Assembly (NCBI RefSeq): GCF_024127895.1
Contig: NZ_JAMYBK010000030.1
Coordinates: 1-51,844, forward strand
Source: Pseudomonas guariconensis
Lineage (GTDB): Bacteria > Pseudomonadota > Gammaproteobacteria > Pseudomonadales > Pseudomonadaceae
Reading direction: 5' to 3'
DNA: 51,844 nucleotides
Notes under the pieces: generated by a model
What the model saw: only the letters and a program-made list of their open reading frames with translations
What the model was told of the DNA's origin: nothing
The model's database searches: none
In this document: positions 42,640 to 50,457 of the stretch, in pieces
How positions within the stretch are numbered: the stretch's first letter is position 1
Layout of the letters: every line of letters begins with the position of its first letter
Translations under genes and position numbers: made by a program

Positions 42640-43431
42640 ATGCGTTCCTTGCTTGCCCTGGCCCTGATGTGCGCCACCGCCCTCGCCCAGGCGGCGGTGC
42701 AGACCCGTGAAATCCCCTACCAGGATGCCGACGGCCAGCGCCTGGTGGGCTATTACGCCTACGACGACGCCGTCGAAGGCAAGCGCCCCGGCGTCGTCGT
42801 GGTGCATGAATGGTGGGGGCTGAACGACTATGCCAAGCGCCGTGCCCGGGACCTTGCCGCCCTTGGCTACAGCGCCCTGGCCATCGACATGTACGGCGAT
42901 GGCAAGAACACCGAGCATCCCGAGAATGCCCAGGCCTTCATGGCCGCTGCGATGAAGGATCCCAAGGCCGCGACCCGGCGCTTCGATGCCGGCCTCGAGT
43001 TGCTCAAGCTGCAGCCCTATACCGACGAGGCCAAGCTGGCCGCCATCGGCTACTGCTTCGGCGGCAAGGTGGTGCTCGACGCTGCCCGCCGTGGCGTGCC
43101 GCTGGCCGGGGTGGTGAGCTTCCATGGCGCGCTGGCCACCCAGGCCCCGGCCGCGCCTGGCAGTGTCAAGGCCAGGATCCTGGTGGAGCATGGCGCGGCC
43201 GACAGCATGATCACCGAGCAGCAGGTGAAGGCGTTCAAGAAGGAGATGGACGCCGCCGGGGCGAGCTTCGAGTTCGTCAGCATCCCCGGGGCCAAGCATG
43301 GCTTCACCAACCCGGATGCCGACCGGCTAAGCCATGGGGAACATGGCGGGCCGGACATTGCCTACAACAAGGCGGCGGACGAGAGCTCCTGGGCGGACAT
43401 GCAGGCGTTTTTCAAAAAACTGTTCGACTGA
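42640..43431 (+). CDS. Exported dienelactone-hydrolase family protein
   Basis: The 263-aa alpha/beta hydrolase starts MRSLLALALMCATALAQAAV, a signal peptide, so it is probably periplasmic. This is unusual for classical dienelactone hydrolases but common for this subgroup. The nucleophile is Cys in AAIGYCFGGKVVLDAARR, with Asp in VEHGAADSM and His in PGAKHGFTNP. VVVVHEWWGLNDYAKRRARD, the oxyanion-hole region, is present. The substrate is unknown. It is divergent from oprH across the PhoP boxes, which raises the possibility of Mg2+-responsive control. AAGGAG precedes the ATG. Confidence 0.87.
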   Translation: MRSLLALALMCATALAQAAVQTREIPYQDADGQRLVGYYAYDDAVEGKRPGVVVVHEWWGLNDYAKRRARDLAALGYSALAIDMYGDGKNTEHPENAQAFMAAAMKDPKAATRRFDAGLELLKLQPYTDEAKLAAIGYCFGGKVVLDAARRGVPLAGVVSFHGALATQAPAAPGSVKARILVEHGAADSMITEQQVKAFKKEMDAAGASFEFVSIPGAKHGFTNPDADRLSHGEHGGPDIAYNKAADESSWADMQAFFKKLFD

Positions 43432-43543
43432 CGAGGCATTGGGGCCGGTGCGCGGCCCATCGTCGGCTTGTCGGCGGTGGGCTGCAAGGCTCCCTGGTAG
43501 ATCAAGCTCCCATGCCGCTTGATCGGCTGGCACAATAGCCTGC

Positions 43544-44245
43544 ATGAACACACTCCCGTCCTGCTGCACCCCCCTCCAGCACCACTGGCCCCTGCCCCGC
43601 CCGGTCCCCGGCGCGGTATTGGTCAGTTGCACCTTCGACCCCAGCCACCTGGCCGCCGACGACTTCCAGCGCGCCGGTATCGAGCAGAGCGCCAGCCTGC
43701 AACGCTCGGTGGCCAAGCGCCAGGCCGAGTACCTGGCCGGCCGGGTCTGCGCCCGCGCCGCACTGCAACGCCTGGACGGGCGCGACTACGTGCCGGGCAC
43801 CCACGAGGACCGCTCGCCGATCTGGCCGGCCGGCATCCATGGCTCGATCACCCACGGCAAGGGCTGGGCCGCCGCGGTGGTGGCCGCCGAGGGCGCTTGC
43901 CAAGGCCTGGGCCTGGACCAGGAGAGCCTGCTGGACGACGAGCGCGCCGAGCGCCTGGCCGGCGAGATCCTCACGCCGGCAGAGCTCCAGCGCCTGGATC
44001 GCGCGCAGGTCGGCCTGGCCGTGACCCTGACCTTCTCGCTCAAGGAAAGCCTGTTCAAGACGCTCTACCCGCTGACCCGGCAGCGCTTCTATTTCGAGCA
44101 CGCCGAACTGCTGGAGTGGTCCACCGACGGCTTCGCCCGCCTGCGCCTGCTCACCGACCTGTCCCCCCAATGGCACAACGGCCGAGAACTGGAAGGCCAG
44201 TTCCGCGTCGCCGATGGCCACTTGCTCAGCCTGGTCAGCGTCTGA
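43544..44245 (+). CDS. pcpS: 4'-phosphopantetheinyl transferase
   Basis: The enzyme moves phosphopantetheine from CoA to acyl, peptidyl or aryl carrier proteins; Pseudomonas uses this single Sfp/EntD-type enzyme for both fatty-acid and siderophore synthesis. The 233-aa protein starts MNTLPSCCTPLQHHWPLPRP. The conserved SITHGKGWAAAVVA, GLGLDQESLLDDERAERLAG with the Asp metal ligand, and FSLKESLFKTLYPLTRQRFY with the KExxFK motif are all present. It converges on the RstB-like kinase with 3 bp between. Confidence 0.93.
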   Translation: MNTLPSCCTPLQHHWPLPRPVPGAVLVSCTFDPSHLAADDFQRAGIEQSASLQRSVAKRQAEYLAGRVCARAALQRLDGRDYVPGTHEDRSPIWPAGIHGSITHGKGWAAAVVAAEGACQGLGLDQESLLDDERAERLAGEILTPAELQRLDRAQVGLAVTLTFSLKESLFKTLYPLTRQRFYFEHAELLEWSTDGFARLRLLTDLSPQWHNGRELEGQFRVADGHLLSLVSV

Positions 44246-44248
44246 CCT

Positions 44249-45853
44249 TCACTCCGGCGCCTGGGCCCGTGGCCAGTTCAGGCTGAAGCAGGCGCCGCCC
44301 AACTGCTCGCTGCGCCCCACCACGGCCCGCCCGCCGTGCCAGTAGATGATCCGCCGTACGATGGAAAGCCCCAGGCCATGCCCGCCCGAGGCACGTGTGC
44401 GGCTGTCGTCCAGGCGCGTGAAAGGCGTGAAGATGCGATCCCAGACGCCCTCCGGGATCCCCGGCCCGTCGTCCTCCACGTCGATGCGACAGCGCTGCTG
44501 GCCGATCTGGTAGCTCAAGCGAACCTGCGACTCGGCATGGCGCATGGCATTGCCCACCAGGTTCTGCAGGGCTCGGTGCAGGTAGCGTGGCTCGGCCTCG
44601 ACCCAGGCCCCCGTGGCCTCGCCCCCCTGGCATTCGCCACGCACCACCTTGACCTCGGCACGCAGGGGGGCCAGTTCCTCGATCACCCGATCCAGCAGGG
44701 CATCCAGGTCCACCGCCTGGAACGTCAGCGCCGGTGCGCCCTGCTCCAGGCGGGCGTAGGTCAGCATCTCGTCCACCAGTTTGTCCAGGTCCTGGATGTC
44801 GCTGTCCATGCCGGCCAGGTGCTTGGCCCTGGCCTGTTCGGTACTGGCGCTTTCGATCATCTCCAGGCCGAAGCGCAACCGCGCCACCGGTGTGCGCAGC
44901 TCGTGGGACACCGCCCGCACCAGTTCACGCTGCATGGTCAGGGAGCGCTGCAGGTGTTCGGCCATGTCGTTGAAAGCAGTCGCCAGGCGCCCCACCGAAT
45001 CGGCATCGCCCGCCGGCACGCGGGTATCCAGGCTGCCCTTGGCCAACCGGGTGGCGGCGATCTCCAGGCCCGACACGCGCCGCTCCAGCTGGCGCACCAG
45101 CAGGTAGACCACCAGGCCGATCAGGCACAGGCCGAGGAAGGCGATGAGCACCAGCAACTGCGGTGGGTAGAGGTTGAGCTGGTACAGCGGGCCGATCTCC
45201 AGCACCCAGGGCGAGCCGGCCAGCCCCGAGAACACCCGGATGGCGTCGCCATCCTTGCCCAGGGCCATCACCGTGTCGCCCTCCTCTACCCGACGCCGCT
45301 GGTCGTCGTCCAGGCCGACCCGCTCCAGGCGCTGCAAGGCGATATCGAAGCCAAACCCCTTGCTCTGCTTGATCTCTGCCAGGCGCCGCTGCTGTTCGGT
45401 CACCGGGTAGCGCACCAGCTCGTCGGCCAGCAGGAACAGGGTGGCGCGCGCCAGTTGCTCGCTGACCTGCTTGACCTGGGCGACCAGCAGCTCGGCCTCC
45501 TGGCCGACCTGGCGCAGCACCCGGACCGCATGCGGGCCGGTCTTCTCCACCACCACCAGGCCACGGCGCAGGCGGGCCCGCTGGCTGCCATCGAGGGTGA
45601 GCGCCGACAGGGGCTGCAAGTCCAACGGCACACCGAGCAGGCGCTCCCAGATCACCAGCGAGCGCTTGCGCTCCACCTCGTTCTGCAGCGCCAGGTTGTC
45701 GGCCATCAGGCTGAATGTCCCCTGGGCCAGGCGCTCACGGTGCTGGCCGGCACGCACTTCGTTGACCAGGTGCAGGCTGAGCACGCCCAGCACGGCCACC
45801 AGCACCAGTACCGCGAGCATACCGCCATAGATGCGCAGGAAGATCGAGTTCAT
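44249..45853 (-). CDS. rstB: Sensor histidine kinase, RstB-like
   Basis: The 534-aa kinase starts MNSIFLRIYGGMLAVLVLVA, with membrane segments at about residues 9-29 and 230-250 (LLVLIAFLGLCLIGLVVYLL) around a periplasmic domain of about 200 residues. HAMP follows, then RAVSHELRTPVARLRFGLEM with the phosphoacceptor His and NLVGNAMRHAESQV, VEDDGPGIPEG and GGHGLGLSIVRRI in the ATPase. Sequence and gene order suggest the RstA/RstB group, but I assign the name with moderate confidence. It overlaps its regulator by 4 bp. It looks intact. Confidence 0.85.
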   Translation of the reverse strand: MNSIFLRIYGGMLAVLVLVAVLGVLSLHLVNEVRAGQHRERLAQGTFSLMADNLALQNEVERKRSLVIWERLLGVPLDLQPLSALTLDGSQRARLRRGLVVVEKTGPHAVRVLRQVGQEAELLVAQVKQVSEQLARATLFLLADELVRYPVTEQQRRLAEIKQSKGFGFDIALQRLERVGLDDDQRRRVEEGDTVMALGKDGDAIRVFSGLAGSPWVLEIGPLYQLNLYPPQLLVLIAFLGLCLIGLVVYLLVRQLERRVSGLEIAATRLAKGSLDTRVPAGDADSVGRLATAFNDMAEHLQRSLTMQRELVRAVSHELRTPVARLRFGLEMIESASTEQARAKHLAGMDSDIQDLDKLVDEMLTYARLEQGAPALTFQAVDLDALLDRVIEELAPLRAEVKVVRGECQGGEATGAWVEAEPRYLHRALQNLVGNAMRHAESQVRLSYQIGQQRCRIDVEDDGPGIPEGVWDRIFTPFTRLDDSRTRASGGHGLGLSIVRRIIYWHGGRAVVGRSEQLGGACFSLNWPRAQAPE

Positions 45854-46563
45854 GGGCCGGGTGCCTGGGCAGCCTCGCCGACGAACAGGTAGCCCTTGCT
45901 GCGCAGGGTCTTGATCAGACGCGGGTGGATCGGGTCGTCGCCGATCTTGGGACGGATCTTGGAGATGCGCACGTCGATGGAGCGGTCCTGGCCGTCGTAG
46001 CCGACGCCACGCAAGGAGGTGAAGATCTCTTCGCGCGACAGCACGCGCCCGGTGTTGCTCGCCAGCAGCCAGAGCAGGTCGAACTCGGCGCCGGTCAGGT
46101 CGATCGCCTGTTCGCCCAGCCAGGCCTCGCGCAGGCGGTTGTCGATGCGCAGGGCGCCGAACTGCAACTGCTGGCGCTTGCTGTCGGGTGTCTCGCTGCG
46201 GCGCAGCAGGGCATTGATGCGCGCCAGCAGCAGCCGTGGGCGCACCGGCTTGCAGACATAGTCGTCGGCGCCCAGGTCCAGCCCTTGCACCTGGTCGAGC
46301 TCGTCGCCGCGGGCGGTGAGCATGAGGATGGGGCCGGCGTACTGGCCACGCACCCGCCGGCAGATGCTCAGGCCGTCCTCGCCAGGCAGCATCAGGTCGA
46401 GGATCACCAGGTCCGGCTGGCTGTCGACGATACGCCGCGCGGCACGGCCACCGTCGCCCTCCACCGCCACCTCGAAACCGTTGGTTTGCAGGTATTCGGC
46501 GGTGAGCTCGGCCAGGCGCTGGTCGTCCTCGACGATCAGGATGCGGTTGCTGGGCTGGTCCAT
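45850..46563 (-). CDS. rstA: Response regulator, RstA-like
   Basis: The 237-aa OmpR-family regulator starts MDQPSNRILIVEDDQRLAEL. Asp56 in VILDLMLPGEDGLSICR is the phosphoacceptor, Lys lies in DDYVCKPVRP, and the DNA-binding C-terminus has IDVRISKIRPKIGDDPIHPR. Pro-Lys at the end of the recognition helix (KIRPKIG) is characteristic of RstA-like members. It is transcribed with its kinase (4-bp overlap) and is divergent from the nrdA gene across a 758-bp interval. The target genes are unknown. Confidence 0.87.
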   Translation of the reverse strand: MDQPSNRILIVEDDQRLAELTAEYLQTNGFEVAVEGDGGRAARRIVDSQPDLVILDLMLPGEDGLSICRRVRGQYAGPILMLTARGDELDQVQGLDLGADDYVCKPVRPRLLLARINALLRRSETPDSKRQQLQFGALRIDNRLREAWLGEQAIDLTGAEFDLLWLLASNTGRVLSREEIFTSLRGVGYDGQDRSIDVRISKIRPKIGDDPIHPRLIKTLRSKGYLFVGEAAQAPGP

Positions 46564-46856
46564 GGGCCTACCTCGATGTTGTTGTCGTTATGCAGGGCTG
46601 GGGCTGCCATGTTGCCGAGGCGGGCCGCTTCGCAGCCCATTGCCCGTCACCGAAGCGCAACATCGCCCCCGGATACTACGTTCCGCGCCGGGTACTGCCA
46701 ACCTCGCCCTCGCCCCTGGACTGAACCGTTTTTTGTGATAGGGTTCGCGCCCGCCAAAATCCGCAGCGAGGCATTGGGACGCAGAAAAAAGGTGAAAACC
46801 ACTGGGCATAAGGCCTACAGCGAATACCCACGGATCACACACAAAGTACGCACAAG
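46564..46856. other. Upstream half of the rstA-nrdA interval
   Basis: This part has a degenerate REP-core hairpin (GCGGGCCGCTTCGCAGCCCA near 46620-46640) and an A/T-rich TTTTTTGTGATAGGGTT stretch near 46729 that resembles an extended -10 element on the plus strand. I see no convincing ORF. The rstA promoter must lie here on the minus strand, but I cannot assign it. Confidence 0.4.
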
Positions 46857-46865
46857 TTATCCACA
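46857..46865 (+). promoter_or_regulatory. DnaA box upstream of nrdA
   Basis: TTATCCACA is a perfect DnaA box. It lies 11 bp upstream of the putative nrdA -35 element, so DnaA could tie nrdA transcription to replication initiation, as reported for nrdAB in E. coli. A single site alone does not prove it. Confidence 0.7.
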
Positions 46866-46875
46866 GGCGCTCGCC

Positions 46876-46904
46876 TTGCAAAGACCCCGATACCGCATTA
46901 TCTT
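46876..46904 (+). promoter_or_regulatory. Sigma70-like promoter of nrdA
   Basis: TTGCAA (46876-46881), a 17-bp spacer and TATCTT (46899-46904). The first NrdR-like box covers the -10 element. A start near 46911 would leave a leader of about 410 nt. Confidence 0.5.
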
Positions 46905-46939
46905 GTATCCCCATCGCAGCGAACCACTAGATATTGGGT
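46893..46939 (+). promoter_or_regulatory. Two NrdR-like boxes at the nrdA promoter
   Basis: CCGCATTATCTTGTAT (46893-46908) and CCACTAGATATTGGGT (46924-46939) each fit the NrdR box consensus aCACwAtATaTwGTgt at most positions. Their starts are 31 bp apart, three helical turns, the spacing known for functional NrdR box pairs. NrdR represses ribonucleotide reductase genes when dATP is high. The nrdR gene itself is not in the window. Confidence 0.75.
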
Positions 46940-47208
46940 TTCGCGCAAAATCACAAACACAAGTCGCCAGGCAAATTCAAGCGATTTTTCTGGCTGAACT
47001 TCAGGTGATTTCAGCAGCCAAACCGCTCCTGCGGAGGCGACCGAGGCAAGCCCTTGCAGGGCCTTGTTCGGGCATGGGTGTTGCAGGCTACGCCGGGCAC
47101 TCATCAGCAACAGTTTTTGGGCGCAGCCCAGAACCTTTGACTTCGGCCAGGGAGCGGCAGGTTATTGCCCCTTATTCCTGAGTCTGTCCCGAAGTCGGTA
47201 CGCCCGAG

Positions 47209-47288
47209 CGGGCGGATGCGCGCGCACGACGCATCCCCGCCCGGGTCATCGAGCAAGTGGACGGAACGGTGGGCGCCCAAAAGGCGCC
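47209..47288 (+). promoter_or_regulatory. Hairpins in the long nrdA leader
   Basis: A strong stem pairs 47209-47220 (CGGGCGGATGCG) with 47230-47243, with a 2-nt bulge and a 9-nt loop. A second, GGCGCC-CAAAA-GGCGCC, lies at 47272-47288, 33 nt before the ATG. Neither is followed by a T-run. They may act on mRNA stability or translation. Confidence 0.45.
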
Positions 47289-47321
47289 TGAACAATATAG
47301 AAACTGTGGAGACACCCACCC

Positions 47322-50201
47322 ATGCAAACCGACACAACTCGCGAGAACCCGCAGGCCAAGGCGCCGCAGGCCGCCGATTCGAATCAGGATCTGGCTGCCA
47401 CCGCCCCAGGCCAACTGCGTGTGATCAAGCGCAACGGCACTGTCGTCCCCTACACCGACGACAAGATCACCGTGGCCATCACCAAGGCGTTCCTCGCAGT
47501 TGAAGGCGGCACCGCCGCCGCCTCGTCGCGCATCCATGACACCGTCGCCCGCCTGACCGAGCAGGTCACCGCGACGTTCAAGCGCCGCATGCCGTCGGGT
47601 GGCACCATCCACATCGAAGAAATCCAGGACCAGGTCGAACTGGCCCTGATGCGCGCCGGCGAGCAGAAGGTCGCCCGCGACTACGTGATCTACCGCGAGC
47701 AACGCGCCAAGGAGCGTGCCACCCGCGCCAACACCGACAGCGTGGTCGAGCCGCACCCGACCATCCGCATCACCCTGGCCGACGGCAGCCTGGCGCCGCT
47801 GGACATGGCGCGCCTGAACACCATCATCAGCGAGGCCTGCGAAGGCCTGGCCGAGGTCGATGGCGAGCTGATCCAGCGCGACACCCTGAAGAACCTGTAC
47901 GACGGCGTGGCCATCAAGGACGTCAACACCGCCCTGGTGATGACCGCCCGTACCCTGGTCGAGCGTGAACCGAACTACTCCTTCGTCACCGCCCGCCTGC
48001 TGATGGACACCCTGCGCGCCGAGGCCCTGGGCTTCCTGGACGTGGCCGACAGCGCCACCCACCACGAGATGGCCGAGCTGTACGCCAAGGCCCTGCCGGC
48101 CTACGTCGAGAAAGGCGTCGAGTTCGAGCTGCTCGACCCGGCCCTCAAAGGCTACGACCTGGAGCGCCTGGGCAAGGCCATCGACCACGAGCGTGACCAG
48201 CAATTCACCTACCTGGGCCTGCAGACCCTCTACGACCGCTACTTCATCCACAAGGATGGCGTGCGCTTCGAGCTGCCGCAGGTGTTCTTCATGCGCGTGG
48301 CCATGGGCCTGGCGCTGCAGGAGAAAGACCGCGAAGCCCGTGCGATCGAGTTCTACAACCTGCTGTCGTCGTTCGACTACATGGCCTCGACCCCGACCCT
48401 GTTCAACGCCGGTACCCTGCGTCCGCAGCTGTCGAGCTGCTACCTGACCACCGTGCCGGACGACCTGTCGGGCATCTACAAGGCCATCCACGACAACGCC
48501 ATGCTGTCGAAATTCGCCGGTGGCCTGGGCAACGACTGGACCCCGGTGCGTGCCCTGGGCTCGTACATCAAGGGCACCAACGGCAAGTCGCAGGGCGTCG
48601 TGCCGTTCCTGAAGGTGGTCAATGACACCGCCGTCGCGGTCAACCAGGGCGGCAAGCGCAAGGGCGCGGTCTGCGCCTACCTGGAAACCTGGCACCTGGA
48701 CATCGAGGAATTCCTCGAGCTGCGCAAGAACACCGGTGACGACCGTCGCCGTACCCACGACATGAACACCGCCAACTGGATCCCAGACCTGTTCATGAAG
48801 CGCGTCTTCGACGACGGCAAGTGGACCCTGTTCTCGCCCTCGGAAGTCCCCGACCTGCACGATCTGACCGGCAAGGCCTTCGAAGAGCGCTACGAGTACT
48901 ACGAAGCCCTGACCGAGTACAACAAGATCAAGGTGTTCAAGGTCGTCCAGGCCAAGGACCTGTGGCGCAAGATGCTGTCGATGCTGTTCGAGACCGGCCA
49001 CCCGTGGCTGACCTTCAAGGACCCGTGCAATCTGCGCTCGCCGCAGCAGCACGTGGGCGTGGTCCACAGCTCGAACCTGTGCACCGAGATCACCCTGAAC
49101 ACCAACGCCGACGAAATCGCCGTGTGCAACCTGGGTTCGATCAACCTGCCGAACCACATCACCGACGGCAAGCTGGATACCGCCAAGCTGGCGCGTACCG
49201 TCAAGACCGCCGTGCGCATGCTCGACAACGTGATCGACATCAACTACTACTCGGTGCCGCAGGCGCAGAACTCGAACTTCAAGCACCGCCCGGTCGGCCT
49301 GGGCATCATGGGCTTCCAGGACGCGCTGTACCTGCAGCACATCCCGTACGGCTCGGACGCTGCCGTGGAGTTCGCCGACCGCTCCATGGAAGCGGTCAGC
49401 TACTACGCCATCCAGGCCTCGTGCGACCTGGCCGACGAGCGTGGTGCCTACGAGACCTTCCAGGGCTCGCTGTGGTCCAAGGGCATCCTGCCGCTGGACT
49501 CCCAGCAGATCCTGATCGAAGCCCGTGGCGCCAAGTACATCGACGTCAACCTGGACGAGACCCTGGACTGGGCGCCGGTGCGTGAGCGCGTCAAGAAAGG
49601 CATCCGCAACTCGAACATCATGGCCATCGCGCCGACCGCGACCATCGCCAACATCACCGGCGTGTCACAGTCGATCGAGCCGACGTACCAGAACCTGTAC
49701 GTGAAATCGAACCTGTCGGGCGAGTTCACCGTGATCAACCCGTACCTGGTCCGCGACCTCAAGGCCCGTGGCCTGTGGGACTCGGTCATGATCAACGACC
49801 TGAAGTACTACGACGGTTCGGTCCAGCAGATCGAGCGTATCCCGCAAGAGCTGAAGGACCTGTACGCCACCGCCTTCGAAGTCGAGACCCGCTGGATCGT
49901 CGAAGCGGCCAGCCGTCGCCAGAAGTGGATCGACCAGGCCCAGTCGCTGAACCTGTACATCGCCGGCGCCTCGGGCAAGAAGCTCGACGTGACCTACCGC
50001 ATGGCATGGTTCCGTGGCCTGAAGACCACCTACTACCTCCGTGCCCTGGCCGCGACCAGCACCGAGAAGTCGACCATCAACACCGGCAAGCTCAACGCCG
50101 TCTCCAGCGGCGGCGACAGCGCCCCGGTCCAGGCTGCTGGCCCAGCCCCGGTGCCGAAGGCCTGCGCGATCGACGAGCCTGACTGCGAAGCCTGCCAGTA
50201 A
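47322..50201 (+). CDS. nrdA: Ribonucleoside-diphosphate reductase class Ia, alpha subunit
   Basis: NrdA with NrdB reduces NDPs to dNDPs. The 959-aa protein is longer than E. coli NrdA (761 aa). It opens with a non-conserved 28 residues, then two ATP-cone domains (LRVIKRNGTVVPYTDDKITV near 32; TIRITLADGSLAPLDMARLN near 147), which sense ATP/dATP. The catalytic barrel has active-site cysteines in LSSCYLTTVPDD (Cys373), NLCTEITLNTN (Cys587) and AVCNLGSINLP (Cys602), and PTATIANITGVSQSIEPTYQ. The C-terminal redox tail is CAIDEPDCEACQ. Control is by NrdR-like boxes and possibly DnaA. A terminator follows. Confidence 0.96.
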   Translation: MQTDTTRENPQAKAPQAADSNQDLAATAPGQLRVIKRNGTVVPYTDDKITVAITKAFLAVEGGTAAASSRIHDTVARLTEQVTATFKRRMPSGGTIHIEEIQDQVELALMRAGEQKVARDYVIYREQRAKERATRANTDSVVEPHPTIRITLADGSLAPLDMARLNTIISEACEGLAEVDGELIQRDTLKNLYDGVAIKDVNTALVMTARTLVEREPNYSFVTARLLMDTLRAEALGFLDVADSATHHEMAELYAKALPAYVEKGVEFELLDPALKGYDLERLGKAIDHERDQQFTYLGLQTLYDRYFIHKDGVRFELPQVFFMRVAMGLALQEKDREARAIEFYNLLSSFDYMASTPTLFNAGTLRPQLSSCYLTTVPDDLSGIYKAIHDNAMLSKFAGGLGNDWTPVRALGSYIKGTNGKSQGVVPFLKVVNDTAVAVNQGGKRKGAVCAYLETWHLDIEEFLELRKNTGDDRRRTHDMNTANWIPDLFMKRVFDDGKWTLFSPSEVPDLHDLTGKAFEERYEYYEALTEYNKIKVFKVVQAKDLWRKMLSMLFETGHPWLTFKDPCNLRSPQQHVGVVHSSNLCTEITLNTNADEIAVCNLGSINLPNHITDGKLDTAKLARTVKTAVRMLDNVIDINYYSVPQAQNSNFKHRPVGLGIMGFQDALYLQHIPYGSDAAVEFADRSMEAVSYYAIQASCDLADERGAYETFQGSLWSKGILPLDSQQILIEARGAKYIDVNLDETLDWAPVRERVKKGIRNSNIMAIAPTATIANITGVSQSIEPTYQNLYVKSNLSGEFTVINPYLVRDLKARGLWDSVMINDLKYYDGSVQQIERIPQELKDLYATAFEVETRWIVEAASRRQKWIDQAQSLNLYIAGASGKKLDVTYRMAWFRGLKTTYYLRALAATSTEKSTINTGKLNAVSSGGDSAPVQAAGPAPVPKACAIDEPDCEACQ

Positions 50202-50209
50202 GGCTCGCT

Positions 50210-50235
50210 GAGGCTTCCTCCGGGAAGCCTCTTTT
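50210..50235 (+). terminator. Intrinsic terminator after nrdA
   Basis: GAGGCTTCC and GGAAGCCTC form a perfect 9-bp stem with a TCCG tetraloop, immediately followed by TTTT (50232-50235). It begins 8 bp after the nrdA stop, so nrdB is likely to have its own promoter or depend on partial read-through. Confidence 0.88.
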
Positions 50236-50253
50236 CTGTGCCACGGCACAGAC

Positions 50254-50283
50254 CCTGTGGGAGCGGGTTTGCCCGCGAAAGGG
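50254..50283. repeat. REP element between nrdA and nrdB
   Basis: The unit TGTGGGAGCGGGTTTGCCCG and following CGAAAGGG is the standard P. putida REP. It stands alone, just after the nrdA terminator. Confidence 0.8.
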
Positions 50284-50457
50284 CCACCGCCCTCCTACAG
50301 CCAGACACAACAAGCCGGGGCCCCACCGCCCCGGTCAGCCCTTCCCCGGGCACATCAGATTTGCGTGCACCGCAGTACCCCCGAACCGGGGCTCAAGCAC
50401 CGCAACCAAGATCCACCGGCCATACTTGTAGATGGCCCTCGAGCAGGAGCACTTACC

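Noticed and set aside
44336..45892. A 518-codon plus-strand frame opposite the RstB-like kinase
   Set aside because: Antisense shadow with repetitive Gln/His/Leu composition.
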